Source of the DNA: Arabidopsis thaliana
Lineage: Eukaryota; Streptophyta; Magnoliopsida; Brassicales; Brassicaceae
Reading direction: 5' to 3'
Assembly (NCBI RefSeq): GCF_000001735.4
Contig: NC_003075.7
Coordinates: forward strand, 1,001-65,000
DNA length: 64,000 nucleotides
The notes under the pieces were generated by a model. It was not told where the DNA came from. It saw only the letters and a program-made list of their open reading frames with translations, and did no database searches. A program made the translations under genes and the position numbers. This document shows positions 1 to 12,285 of this stretch, one piece after another. Each line of letters begins with the position of its first letter. Position 1 is the stretch's first letter.

Positions 1-230
1 GGACAGCGGAATCCTCGACCCGGTTGAGGAATGGTCGACGAAAATCTATCGGGTTCGAGGATTCGTCGACCAGGTGTTGGAATCGTCGACCGAGTCTGAG
101 AATTCGTAGACCAGGACGGCGGAATCCTCGACAATGACGAGGTATGGTCGAGGAAAATCTATCGGGTTCGAGGATTCGTCTACCAGGTGATGGAATCCTC
201 GACCAGGACAAAGAATTCGTCGACCAGGGG
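1..230. repeat. About 114-bp tandem duplication at the tail of a PRA1 pseudogene
   Basis: Two imperfect copies follow one another, starting near 1 and near 115. Both contain the same order of words: a GGAATCCTCGAC block, a variable short stretch, GAAAATCTATCGGGTTCGAG and then a GATTCGTC-ACCAGGTG block. On the minus strand the repeat lies where the C-terminal coding part of the PRA1 fragment should be, and it reads as runs of acidic residues and stops rather than as the family C-terminus. The left copy is cut by the window edge, so further copies may lie outside. Confidence 0.7.
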
Positions 231-763
231 TGGAATTGTTGTTATTCCGATCATGAGAGCGGATATCAGTACAGATCCGACGCTGGTGAAAAAGATCACG
301 GCGATCGTGGATAGTATCAAGCCACCGAGAGTCTCGTATTCGGAGAAAGATCGGCCGATGAGGATAAGAGGTCGATCGGATGGACGGAAGAGGTAGAGGA
401 AGAGCCATGAAGCGGCGAGGCATAGGAGGAGGATGAGCGAGAATGGGTGGGCGGGAAGAGAGAAACTGATGATCAGAGCGATGATGCAGACGTAATTCAC
501 CCTGAAATAAGAGGAGTTCTTCCAGAATCGCGTCATGGCCTCGAAGACAGAGTCAAGCTTGGTGAAAAGCAGATCGTTCGAGGAGCTCTGACCACGGCCG
601 GCTACGAGATAGACCACCACGAACCGTCTTGGTCACACTGTTGACAAATGCATGGACGGTTGGAGGTTGTGATTCCACCACATCAGTTACAATCGGAGGC
701 TGATCCGGACTTGGCTGTTGCGGTGGTGGAAATCGGAAGCACAGGGGGATTTGTGGACACCAT
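46..763 (-). pseudogene. PRA1 family (prenylated Rab acceptor) pseudogene
   Basis: PRA1 proteins are small four-helix membrane proteins of the endomembrane system that bind prenylated Rab GTPases. Translation on this strand shows the conserved parts in three frames: an N-terminal piece from the ATG at 763 (MVSTNPPVLPIST), then TVHAFVNSVTKTVRGG and SRPWSELLERSAF, then SSYFRVNYV, the hydrophobic pair of helices and LFRPSDRPLILIGR with SVLISALMIG. Changes of frame near 690 and near 575 separate the pieces. Two or more indels are therefore needed to link them. The usual C-terminal part after the last hydrophobic segment is missing and is replaced by a tandem duplication at 1-230. The position before BRCA2 matches At4g00005 of A. 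thaliana as I know it. A product from the uninterrupted 180-620 stretch is possible but would lack both ends. Confidence 0.75.
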
Positions 764-1085
764 TCGATTTTGTTCTTTAGGGATTTCAAGATTGGAAAAT
801 TTTAGGAGACGATTGATTTGGAAGTCGGTGAAGTTTCGGTAGTGTTATGTATTTATTTTTTTTGTCATAAGCGGTAGCGTTATGTATTTGTAAGATCACA
901 TTAAGCGTCTTTCAACTTTGATTATACGCATTGCTTCATCTGATATCTAATCCATATTTTGATCAAAGTGACATTTGATAAAATAAAATAAAACTAACCT
1001 ATTAATATTATAACTGAGGTTATTTTTTTAGAAAAAAGATAGCTAGCTACACGAATTATACGAGAATACATGGTCACATGCCAAG

Positions 1086-2667
1086 TATATTATTGTATCC
1101 TTAACTACACGAAATTTATGTATTGCATGGCCACATATATGAACTATACTACGTCATGTGGCTAACATCATAGACATATAATTCCGGTATATCGACTGGT
1201 TGACTCTGGCTTTGACTAACATTGACCGGCGTTGACCAACAAAAAATTTCAGAAAAAAACTTTAAAATAGTTTTTAATATTAAAAAATAAGAAACTGTTT
1301 TTAGGTTTTGTATAAGAAAAAAAATTCTATTTTCAGCATAGATAGATTTGTATTTTTATCCATTAAATTTTATAATAATTAGTAAAAAGTCATTATTAAA
1401 TTTTAAAATATTAAAATGGAAAAATATTATTTGAACAATTAAGTAGGAAATTGCTTAAATTTATATTGTCAATTAAAAAACCTTAATTTCTATACTATTT
1501 TTATTATTATTTTGTATTTCTCAACCACAAAAATTATTAGAAGAAAACGTAATACGTATGAATTCTATTTTTATAAAAAAATTTGCTGAAATAAAAATGT
1601 TAGATCAAACAACAAAATTTGTGCCTTTCTGGTTAATGTGGAGAATATGGAAGAGTAGGAATGATCTTGTATTCAACCGGAAAAGGACTGATTTCTATAC
1701 TACAGTAGAATCCGCTCTCACTGACACGAAAGAATGGCTGGGTAATATACCAACGAAAGAAGATGATCAAGGAAATGCATTGTCGCCTACGAAGAGACAC
1801 ACTAAGTGGAGCCCCCCCCCCCCCCCCCCCCAAAAGTGATTGGCTAAAGTGCAATTATGATGCTTCTCACCATACGGGGAATACAATGTCTGGACTAGGG
1901 TGGCTTATCCGCAACTCTCATGGCACGGTTTTGGAATGCGGTATGGGGTAGTTTCAAGGTCGAATGACTCCAGAAGAAGTTGAATGCTCGACACTTATCT
2001 GGGCTATTCAAGCCGCTAGGGCCTATGGGTATACAAAGGTGATCTTTGAAGGTGATAACATAAATATTAATCGACTAATTAACCAGAAGTCTCCAAATCC
2101 CCGACTACAACACTATCTTGATATCATATACAGTTGGATCCCAACTTTTACATCAGTAAAGTTCACCTTCAAGCATCGGGAACAAAATGCACGTGCGGAT
2201 CTTTTAGCTAAGAAAGCTATTTCAGCGGATACTCATTGGTCTCTGTTTCACTCATGTCCATATTTTCTTTATCATCTTGTAAACAACGATATCTCTTAAA
2301 GTTCTAATAAAGTTTTTAGAAGGAAAAAAAAATGTTAGATTTTTTTTCTTTTTATAAAATAAAAGGAAAAATTGCAAGTTTTTTGTTTTATTATATTTTT
2401 AATTTAGTTTTGAAATTGAGAAAAATATATTTATATTGTATATAAAATATTTTTTTATTATACAGCAGGAAAAAATAATTCTTATTTTTTAATAATAAAA
2501 ATAATTTTTAAGATTTTTTTGAATTTTTTGTTGGTCAAAGCCGGAATCAACTACTCAGTTTACCGAAATTGTATGTCTATGGTGTTAACCACATAACATC
2601 GTATAGTTCATATATGTGGTCATGCAATACATCTACTTTGTGTAGCTGAAGATACAATAATATAGTT
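1086..2667. mobile_element. Transposon remnant with long terminal inverted repeats around an RNase H fragment
   Basis: The stretch 1086-1251 reappears inverted at 2522-2667. Shared words include TATATTATTGTATC, TATTGCATG-CCACATATATGAACTATAC and CATAGACATA, followed by CCAACAAAAAATT. The inner AT-rich parts also stay similar, so the arms may reach about 230 bp. The left arm has an extra copy of a short TTGAC-rich word. No clear target duplication is visible next to the arms. Inside lies a broken RNase H reading frame. Long inverted arms are typical of Mutator-like or foldback elements, while the cargo looks like a LINE-derived RNase H exon. The family is therefore uncertain. Confidence 0.65.
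1558..2299 (+). pseudogene. Non-LTR retrotransposon-type RNase H fragment, frameshifted
   Basis: The first part reads WRIWKSRNDLVFNRK, a motif seen in plant LINE reverse transcriptase tails just before the RNase H domain. After a run of 20 C at 1812-1831 the frame changes and continues as WLKCNYDAS, GLGWLIRNSHG, then, after a stop near 1950, MTPEEVECSTLIWAIQAA, VIFEGDNI and EQNARADLLAKKA. These are the four blocks of the RVT_3-type RNase H fold with its acidic residues (D of YDAS, E of EEVE, D of EGDN, and the terminal ARAD). The frame is broken at the poly-C tract and by a stop near 1950, so it is a relic. It lies between the long inverted repeats of the surrounding element. Confidence 0.75.
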
Positions 2668-3106
2668 AGGCAAAGTGCATTTCACCATTACTGTTCCGGT
2701 CATAGGAAGTTTCCCTGATAGAAAAAAAAAATAACACAATGTTGCTCTTTCATAAGGAGTTGTAGACTTGACAATGTCAAATCCTTTTTTCTTTGATAAC
2801 ATTCATCTTCGAATTCTAAACATAATTATATCTAACGAGTAGACAAAAACTACATAACCATTGTTTCCCCTGATAAGTTGTAGCATCATATATAGCATAA
2901 ATGTTATTTCTTAATGCAACTTCATCAAACCTTTAGATATGTTTACAACACAAAATAATTCAAAGTTACTTGATCAATGAGAGTAGATCATACATTTCAA
3001 ATTTCAGAAATTGATGTAGCAAAATGGGCTTTAATAGATACAATCAGCAGAGGGTTAGATAACTTATAAACAAAACTTAAGAGAAGAGGTGGGGTATGAT
3101 TTATCT
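2668..3106. other. Intergenic spacer, nothing recognised
   Basis: This AT-rich stretch lies between the inverted-repeat element and the 3' end of BRCA2. I see no coding exon or RNA gene. The part nearest to 3106 is the probable 3' untranslated region of BRCA2. Confidence 0.5.
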
Positions 3107-6100
3107 TCAGCATGAAGGTGATTTACAAGCACCGATTATAGATAAGACTCTTTGCCGAAGTTCATGAATGACCTGAAAATTGAGCAAACCAAGAAGGCTT
3201 AATACAAAAGACCAATCTTTTTGAACCGAATAATTATAGAAAGAGGAAGTCGACGAGAACGAACGGATTTGGAAGAAGAGAGCTTAGCCCATGTTTGGAT
3301 ATGGGCACTGCTGGTTTTGAGGTGAGAAGAGTAGGCAGCTTCTGCGTTTATGAAGTAGACTGAGTTCTCTGCTGCCTCAGCAACCCAAATTTCGTTTGTC
3401 ACATCCTTTGCTCTTTTAATTAGATTGCAAAATCCGACCTGCCAAAAATTAAGACCCATAACAAGCATATATTTTTCAAAATTTAATCTCTTGGTGCATA
3501 TTCTCTCTGTGTAAAACTAGACAAAGATTAGAATTTGTACATACCACGGATCCAACCAAATTATGGCTGATGTGGGAAACAGAGCTATCATCCATGAATG
3601 AGGTGCTGAAGCTTATAGCAAGAAGACTGTTTGAGATTTCCCCTGAATGTTGTGCGGATCCATCTGTCACAAACACCCACTGCTTCTTTTGTAGAACATC
3701 CGTGTATGCATTTCCAACATATACAACGTACGCAGCGATATCAAATTCACTGAAGGACATAATTAGAGATGACAGGGTATAGATTAGCAAAGTGCGGTAA
3801 AGAGTGTTTCATAAAAAGCTTGGACTACTGAGATTAACCTTGAAAGAGGAATTTCACCAAGATTTGACAAAGAGATTGGTTTACGAGGGTTGAAAAAGGG
3901 CCTGAAAACATCATCAGGGAAATTGAACAAATTAATGAGATAGATTCCAGTGTGTCTACTAAAGAAAACCACTTACTGAAAATTTTCAGAATCTTTAGGA
4001 GACAAAGGCTGCCATCTTGAGCTTGACCCTCTCGCATGTAAGTAAAGTATTTCTGAATCTGAGTTTATTGGTACTAGCCCTTTCATCATGTATATTTTCC
4101 CCTCTGTCAGCTCGGTTCTCTGTCACAGTAGTAGACAATGATAACTGTTTTAAGAATCTACAAGAAAAAAGTTGAACAAGCTAATCGATGATGCTCTTAA
4201 TGCAACAGTACAGTGATGGTAACGATTCTTTGATATGCATTTCAGTCCATTCGAGGTCCACAGCAACTCTGAAAAGCTTATATTTGGAACTCCCCGTTCC
4301 ATATAAGCTCATATGGATAAGGTCCGTGTAAACTTATTAGCCATTAGAAAAATGCCTTGTTTTAAATTGTGCATGAAACATTCAGATTTAGGCATTTGAA
4401 TGTACCTGTCTCTCCGTGGGATCCCAGATTGTTACAATGCCTTCTTTTGGATTGTGCTCTCCTTCATAACTTAAGCTCGTCAGGCCAACAAGCCTAATCC
4501 TCATGAACGGGGTGACGTTCCTTTCACCTAAACCAGCGTCTTCCAGAGTTTCTGCCACTGATTTTTCCTTCCGCATTTGCTGGGCTGCCTGAGGTTCAGA
4601 TTGAAGCAGTTAATTACTGTAATCAATATATCAAGAAAAGGAAATTACTATTCTACCTCAAATTTTGCTTTATATGTAGTGAAAGATCTCAACTGCTCTG
4701 GGCTCATTTCTGCCATAAGAAATTCAGGTTCAGCAGCCGTCTCTAACAGCTTAAAGATCTTGGCTCCTTCTTCGCTGTCAGTGTCGTTCTGGCTGTGAAC
4801 ACCATTAATTCCTCTCTGGTACTCACACATAATACCCTCAACAAGAGCTGAGCGCCTACGGAAAATAGAAAGAAAAAAAAAAGGCAAGTATGAATGAGAA
4901 TAAACCATGACGAACTGCAATCTTTGGCTCTTTTGTTGGGAAAACCATCCATAATCAGAAGGCCAGAAGCTTTTCTAATAAATACAAAGATTGTCTTTTC
5001 TAATAAAAAATTCGAGATTAGCACTCAACATTTAATTATATGTTAGCAAATAGTATAACATTAGCTAGCAAACTTATAAACGATAAATTTGACCAAAACA
5101 ACATAAACCAAGGTCACTTTATCTACTTTTTGTTCTCTGAATTCTGAAAACGAATTTGAATATCGTATTCTAACAGTGAATATTGCATTTATACTAAAAT
5201 TTACGATCATAGCCATAAATAAGTAGTTATGTATAGTCAAACTATATGTAGTTATGCAGTACTTTAAGACGTTTGAACCGCTAAGATTCCCATAATCTGC
5301 ATGATAATATAATGTATGTAAACTGATACATGCACAATTGCACATGATAAATATAACTAAATTGATACATGCCGATTTGCGCATGATAATTATAATTATA
5401 TGCTCTATAACATGTTAGGATTTAAAATGAAAAGAGCAAATGGTTCAAGGCTGCAACTTGGTGACGCCACCAAATTGTTGTATGTAACAAAATGTCTCTA
5501 GCTTTGATGAGTTAATCTGACACTTCTTAGAAAGAGATGCATGTGCTAAATTGATCACATCAATGTTACTAAAAATTGCTCTCTACAGTTATAAGGAAAC
5601 TTGCCTCTGATTATGCAGCTGTATAATTCTACTTTCTATTCTCTCTGATCGAACTATTGACTTCTTTTCACCTAACCTGTATACATCAAGAAAATATAAT
5701 GCTTTGCGAGAAGTATAAAGAAGACCAAAATGCATTAACAGGCACACATTTATATTGACCTTTCCTTGTATAGGATGGGGTATATTCGTTTGATGCCAGC
5801 TAGCGTTTTAGGCACTGGACCCCCATTGCACTTGATACAATTTAAAGCCAGAGGGACACCAATTTCTTTACCTTGAGGAAGGAAGAGATTATAAACGATC
5901 AATGGAAAGATAACAATATGAAAGCAATAAGAACTCAGATGATGTAGTGAGGCCCACAGCATAAAGCTACTTACAGAAGCCTAGTCGGTCCGCCCAGTGA
6001 GCTCTGTATGTCCCATTAATATTCAACAACAAACAGATTGTACTTGAAATCACTGCCTGAAAGTTTGGTTGAATGAAACTCTTATGAACAAACCAACCTG

Positions 6101-9100
6101 AGAAGATATCAGAAAATCTTATAAAATGCAAAGTCTAGGAAACCTCAAGTGGTGATGTTGGGGTAGCCCAGCCAGAAAGTCCTGCCCCGAGGATCTTCAG
6201 ATAAGAGATAAGAACGTAAGCATGCTGCAAGTCAGTGATCTAACCAAAATCTGTGTTGCAAAACAAAGTATATCTTGCATGAAAATAACTTACTCGAAGC
6301 TTCTGCCCGACAAACAATTTGCCAGCATTCAGCTGCTTTGTTAGTACGACATCCAGAGCAGCATTCATCGAGTACCTGTGATTTTTTTAAAAAAAATCAT
6401 ATGGAAATGAGTCAAGAAAACAGGTAACAGAATAGCAGTAGCAATTTCATACCACCCATCAGTGAGTTCTACTTTCACATTGCTGCAACTATCAGAACAA
6501 TGTGCTTCCTGAGAATCATTATCGGTCTTTGGATTAATAGCTGATATGCAGAGCACCATCATTGAAGAAGCTGGAGCATCACCACTCAGAATCCTCTTGA
6601 TTGCAGAGCAATGACCATGATTGACCTCTCTCTCATATCTATTAAGAAAGATTAACCATGTTAGACTTTGCATGAGTTTAAGTAACGAGTTGTGTTGTGA
6701 GACTGGGAAACCTGTATTTTAGTTCCTCAAGAACATTGGTGATTGTCAGAAAGTTTCCTCTGCATTTGGCTGGGTAGTATATGTCGTAGCATGCAAGTTT
6801 CCAGACTATCCACCTATAGTGATTAGTGACCCACCTAGTGCATACGTAGTGATGGATAAGTTAATAGATATAGACATCAATACTCACTGTCTATCTAATA
6901 GAGTGACAATCACATGCAAGCTTCAAAAGAACGGTCACACACTTTTTCTGATATAATAAACAAATAACACGGTTAACATTTCAAGGGACAGAGAAAGTAC
7001 TTTCTGGATGCATGTTGTAAGGAAGCACCAGACTCAGCCAACATTTGAAGAAAAGTTTCAGCTCCAACCTTGTTTGAAGAAGACTCATCACAGAATACAT
7101 ATTTATCTGCATTACTTGATTTGATTCTTCTGACATGGTCTGGCACATAATCCATCTAAAAACCACCTCGTAAGTGTGTTTGAGTGAATGAAGAAAAAAG
7201 CTATGTAACGCAGGAACAGTTGAAAGGGACAAAAAGAATTTACCCTGGTCGTAGCTGTTGGATGCATTCCAAAAAAGTCCTTGATATATACTCTTGGAGA
7301 CTTTTCTGGATACCTTGTAGAAAGCACCTTTTTGGAAGTAAGTGTATCACACGATACAACAGACAAACCTGATAATAGACAGGACACCAAAACTATAAAC
7401 CTGAGAACCAACCAATTAGATTAACATAAAAAATTCTTAAAAAAATTAATCATATATATTACCACTTGAAGCTTGCAGAGCATGTTTCTTTGAAGGAGTT
7501 TTAAAGGATGAAATCCTTGGCCTTTTGAAAGGAGAAACGGAGACTGTCTTTCCCAGCCTTTTCTTTTGGGTACTGTCTTGTTTATTGTATGCATAAGCTG
7601 TATCTCTGCGATTTGTTATATCAACAAGTGGCTGATCAGCAGGCCTTCCAGGTTGCCTACCTCTTGGAATGAAACCGTTTACCTTGGAATTATTCACTGC
7701 CATATCTGATGCCAAAGACCTGTTATTTGATAGTCCATGTGTAGCATTCAGAGCACAATCGGTCTCATCAACAGCCGCATCAAATTTCTTGATCAAATTA
7801 CCCCCTGAAGCTAGGTTCTCCAAGTTGACTGAACTAAATTGCTTTGAAGATGACCAAAGAGGAGATACAAAACTATTTGGCGTATGTTTGTTGCTTGTCT
7901 TTTCTTCATGAGCAATATAACCTCTGTTGGCACTTCCATTGTTTATAGCAATATCACTTAACCTTTCATCTTTCTCTGGTGTAAAAAATTGATCACCTCC
8001 AGCTACATCATCAAAGAAAGACCCTAATTCAGGGTCACCAAGAAGGTTTCTGGCACGTTTTAACGCCTCAGCTGACACTGACAATGATTTTCCACCAGCA
8101 GTCTGAAACTTTGTTGGAGGCACCTTTAAAGATGGATTTAAGACTTCAGATCTCTTCCCAGATACATAATCCTCATATTGTCCTGGAGTTCCTGAATGAT
8201 GCTTAACTACTGTAGCATCAAACTCCTCATGAGTTTTTAATCCGGACCACCCATGTTGCTGGGAGGAAGAAGACGACTGGTTCACATGGTTAAATCCATT
8301 CAAATCATCTTCTTCTAGTCCTAACAATGCCTTGGCCCTTGCTAAACCGGCAGAAGATACATTAACCTTTTTGTTGGAAGCTGTCTGAAAAAGACTGTTG
8401 GAAACTCCAAATCCACTCTCCCTGGGAAGAACGTTGTCTACACAATCAAAAAGAATCTTATTAACAAATAAACTATGAAAAAATGTCACTTCTAATATTC
8501 ATCCTCTAAACGAAGTAAGATGTGTGTTGATTAGTTCTTCACTATTCATCATTTCATCTGATAACAACCAAACTCAAGAACCTGGAAGTTGAACGGAGTA
8601 GCAGCACAAAGAACAAGTTCATATGTAAACGCGCACACAGCTATACTGGAAATAAGACTTTAAAAAAGAGGAGATAAGAACACACCTGAGTCAATAATCT
8701 TATCACTTCCTAGAATAGACATAGCTTTGGCAATTGAAGACTCTTTCAAAGGGACAGATTTCCCCGAGGCCGTCCTGAACATTGGCAAAGTTTCAGCTGT
8801 ATCCACTTGTCTCATTTGGGGAATTGAGCAATTTGTGTTCCGCAAATCTAAAGTGTAGCCAAGAACATGGAACATTCAAAAGATTTTCAGGAAACCATTT
8901 TCACCAACATTAAGTAACAATTCAAGGGAATTCAGAAACAAATGACTAGTCAAGGGAATTCAATACTGTCACATAAAGTACCTGAGTAAGTAACCTTCTC
9001 TGCTAAAATGGATTTGGCTTTAGCAATCGAAGACTCTTTAAGAACTACAGACTTCCCTAGCCCAGTCCTGAACATTGGGATTTCCCCAGGCATCGCTTCT

Positions 9101-9364
9101 TCCCGTGCTATAAGCTTCGAGCATCCTTGAAGCATCAAATAATAATTCAATCTCCTTTGAGTCACATGACAAACACGATTCGACAAAAAAAGGAAGAAAC
9201 GAAGAATCACCTTGGAGCAAGAGATCGGCCATAGAAGGTAGAGGAGCTGTCGATTCGAGCGCCTTGGTTGGCGTAGAATCCGAGACGGACTGAAGAATCC
9301 GGCCAGCGACTTCCCACCGGAAACCATCGCCGCTGGAATCGGGAAATAATTGCCACGTCGACAT
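3107..9364 (-). CDS. BRCA2A: BRCA2 homologue, homologous recombination mediator
   Basis: BRCA2 loads RAD51 and DMC1 on single-stranded DNA in meiotic and somatic recombination. The first exon starts at the ATG at 9364 (MSTWQLFPDSS) and the last exon ends with the TGA at 3107. Four BRC repeats are visible in order: FRTGLGKSV near 9060, FRTASGKSV near 8770, LFQTASNKKV near 8390 and KFQTAGGKSL near 8100, each followed by the A-K/R-A-L helix that contacts RAD51. Downstream exons carry the helical domain (RRIKSSNADKY; WIVWKLACYDIYYP near 6800) and the OB folds (ILGAGLSGWATPTSPLEA near 6170; NPRKPISLSNLGEIPLS near 3870), ending SIIGACKSPSC. All exons I traced join in frame with GT-AG sites. Arabidopsis has two copies, on chromosomes 4 and 5; the neighbours here fit the chromosome 4 copy (At4g00020). 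Confidence 0.95.
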
Positions 9365-10633
9365 TTATTCAGTTCTAGAGTTTCGAATTTTTCCGACTCG
9401 TCGTTCTCTGATTCAGCCGGAGAACTAAACCTCGCGATTCAGAATTGCCTACCACACCAAGAGTCGGGAGTGCGGAAATTTTATTTTTATATTTTCTGTT
9501 TTCTTTCCCCCCAAAACCATCACCAAAAATCTAAAAAGTTAAAAGACGGCGGGAAAGTTGAAAACGATTTGGGCCGAAATTAACTTTGGGCTTGGTTTTA
9601 ACGACATAACGTCTCAAGACAAGTGAGTTAATGCCACGGCCTTTTATTGAGGTAAAAAAGGCACGAATGCTAACCGAAAATCGTTCCAAACAACAATTGC
9701 TTACGTGGACATTTTAAAACATCTGTTCAATGGTCATTGGTGACTGACTTCAATGAAAATTACATTGCAACAATAGCCAAGTATCACAGAAAGTTACATT
9801 GCAACAATTTCCACGTCAAATTTCTAAACATGCAGAACGGTAATTTACACGGGGAAGGCGCTGAGGAGGCGGAGGGTGCTACGGAGGGGATCGCAGGAAC
9901 ACCGATGAATGAGAAGAATCCAGAGGCGGCATGATCTTGCTCGTCGAGGAGAGTGGATGATGCTCTATAAACGGCCAACAATATGGTCGACGTACACCTA
10001 AAATGTCTTGCTACGTGGATGCACCACTAAACCTTTCAACTTTTTTGTGTTTTCTTTTCTTAATTAAACACAAGATTAATTAGGAAATCTTGTGTTTCGT
10101 TCCGTTTCGTTTCGATTTCTGGTTTCTTGTTTCTATTACTCAAATTATTGCTCGAGTGTTAGGTTTGCTTGTATCTATCCTTGTTTTTTCCGTGATTATG
10201 TAATTTGATTGGCCCTTGTAGTCGAGATGTTTGTAGCCTTGATGGCTCGGGGAAACTCAGAGAGAGAGTTGGTCCCGGTTGCATTCTCCGCTGTCTTACT
10301 GATACCATAAACACCGTTTGATCCATGATTGCCTCTATTGTATACTTGATGCTTCATGATATATGCATTCTCCATGTCTCTGTTTCATGTTTACGCATAA
10401 AAATATTATCAAGCCTCAAACTTGAATTCGGTTCAAAATCCTAGACATCCCCAAGAGGATCATAAACACAGTTTAGACTTGTTTTTCAATTAGCAAACAG
10501 TTGCTTGATAAGAAGTCATTCCTACAGCTCATGTGTAACACAATTCTCTCTCTTTTCTCCAACACCCCAACTAAAACAATCTAAGCCGTTTCTGAATGTT
10601 TTCCGGATCTGCTGAGTCATAAATACGAGTGCT
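9365..10633. other. Spacer between BRCA2 and SD3
   Basis: The part next to 9364 is the BRCA2 leader and promoter, and the part near 10633 is the 3' untranslated region of SD3. Between them lie a PRA1-like relic at 9784-9981 and a short imperfect direct repeat (TTACATTGCAACAAT at about 9760 and 9795). I see no intact gene. Confidence 0.5.
9784..9981 (-). pseudogene. C-terminal relic of a PRA1 family gene
   Basis: The minus strand reads AVYRASSTLLDEQD, then HAASGFFSFIGVPAIPSV and a serine/alanine/proline tail. This resembles the C-terminal tail of plant PRA1.B proteins, which runs through a DEQ block, a G-F/L-SFIG block and a small-residue tail. No hydrophobic helices of the family are found around it, and the frame is short. 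It is separate from the PRA1 pseudogene at the window start, which lacks exactly this tail, but it lies on the other side of BRCA2. In A. thaliana the chromosome 5 BRCA2 copy has a PRA1.B gene (At5g01640) beside it, so this may be the decayed counterpart. Confidence 0.5.
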
Positions 10634-12285
10634 TTAGGCAGGCAAATAAGACTCCAGCATCAATTTGGCTGGGGAAGGTGTTAAAATCTCTACGATCAGG
10701 TACGTGTATTTCCATTCCTTCTCTGCCTTGTCTTTAAACATCTCCGTGTACACTTTCCCTGCTCCTTGAGGCCCACGGATGTAGAAGTTTACCTGAAGCA
10801 TATTCAATTTTGATCATGTTAAACCTGCAAAACTCTAGACAATTTATATAGCAAGAATGTGAATCCAAGCGCAATAGAGGTTCTACAATGAAATACCTCA
10901 ACATGCTCCACTCCGTCTTCATCTGTAAATACTCTGTTGGGTATACGTTGACGAGCAGCTCGGTTTCTAGTTTCTTGTCCATAGCCTTTGATGGGGGATC
11001 CAATCCTAACCCTCACCTAGTTAACAAGACAATCACAGTCACAGAAATTGTTTCATTTTATAAACAGATGCTTTTGTTTCATACACCACCCCTCCGCTAT
11101 GATCAATCTGTAGAGTTAGTTTCTAATTACCTGACCATCATCTTGAATTCTCTTCAAGGCTTTGTCAAAGACCTTGTACCTAGAATACATAATGGTGTCT
11201 TTAGATTACTCAAATCCAAGTGTCTGAGCAGATAAATCAAATTAGATTTCTGAAGCCTCACTCTTTTGGTTGAAAAATGAGCTCTTTAAACACACCGTAG
11301 CCAGCAGCTCCAGCGACACCAAGCCCAGCCAGAATAACAAGACTGTAGGACGCACCTTCTGTAAAGGTCACCGGCTTCTCCGGGATGTGGTATGTAGGAG
11401 AATCAAAAGGATCCTCCACAGTCGTCACCTCTTTCTTAGCCTGTAAAACAATTGGCAAAGCAAGCATCATTATTAGATGACAGAAGCTGTCTGTCGCTTT
11501 TGACGGCTTGCGTTGTGATAAATGGCAAACACATAACGTAGACATTAAGTAGAAACTTGTAGGAAGAAACACCTTATTCTGCTGATTCCCAGGTTCTTTT
11601 GAAGTTCTTGATGCAAAAGATCTGGTAAAGTAAGATGAGTTGATGTTCTTTGGACGAGCTTCCGTACATATACTTGCTTGCGGGTTTCGGAAGCGAAACA
11701 ATAGTCCTGTATAACAGACAATTGTCAGAACAACAAGGTACACATCAACACTAGGATTTGAAGTTTGATTACACAATTATCACTGCTGACCATTAGCTCC
11801 AGTAGAGTCCTGCATAAGAAAAACGATGAGAGGTATGAGACTAACATATAAGCCCAAAAGGGTGTAAAGAGCAAAGAAAATGTTGTCGAAGCAAATATTT
11901 AACAAGTAAAGGGAAGAAAATACCTTTGAAAGAAATGAGTTGCTAAAAACCCTCTTGGACTGATATATAACAAAAGTAACACTGTAAGTTTTCCCCAGAT
12001 CAAGGACACTAGAGAGATTCAATTCAAACAGGACTAGAGACACTGAAAAAAACGACCTCAATTTTCACAAGATCCTAAACAATCCGTGTCTATGTAGTAG
12101 AAGAACCAATAGCTTTTAGCCAATATTATATAGAAATGCCGGCAGAGTGAGATGGAATACGAAAGCCTTACCGATTTTGGGATTCCGGAACAAGGTTGTG
12201 TAGCGGAGGAAAACGACGCCAGTTTCGATTTTGATTGGCGGCCGATGGCTATCGCTGATCTCCTTAAAAGATTCATCATCATCAT
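10634..12285 (-). CDS. SD3: TIM21-like mitochondrial import protein SD3
   Basis: TIM21 is an inner-membrane subunit of the TIM23 complex that contacts TOM and the respiratory chain during presequence import. I read eight exons: 12172-12285, 11924-11959, 11791-11809, 11573-11706, 11440-11262, 11179-11131, 11016-10897 and 10792-10634, summing to 810 nt (269 residues) in frame. The start is the first of four ATGs at 12285 (MMMMNLLRR), followed by an Arg/Ser-rich presequence. A single membrane segment reads [19 protein letters not shown], then comes the intermembrane-space domain with [26 protein letters not shown] and the conserved [13 protein letters not shown]. The end is [10 protein letters not shown]. 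Position and sequence fit At4g00026, SEGREGATION DISTORTION 3. It shares its upstream region with the fibrillin gene. Confidence 0.9.

Noticed and set aside
7669-7911. Plus-strand open frame within BRCA2
   Set aside because: It lies opposite a BRCA2 exon and has no features of its own.
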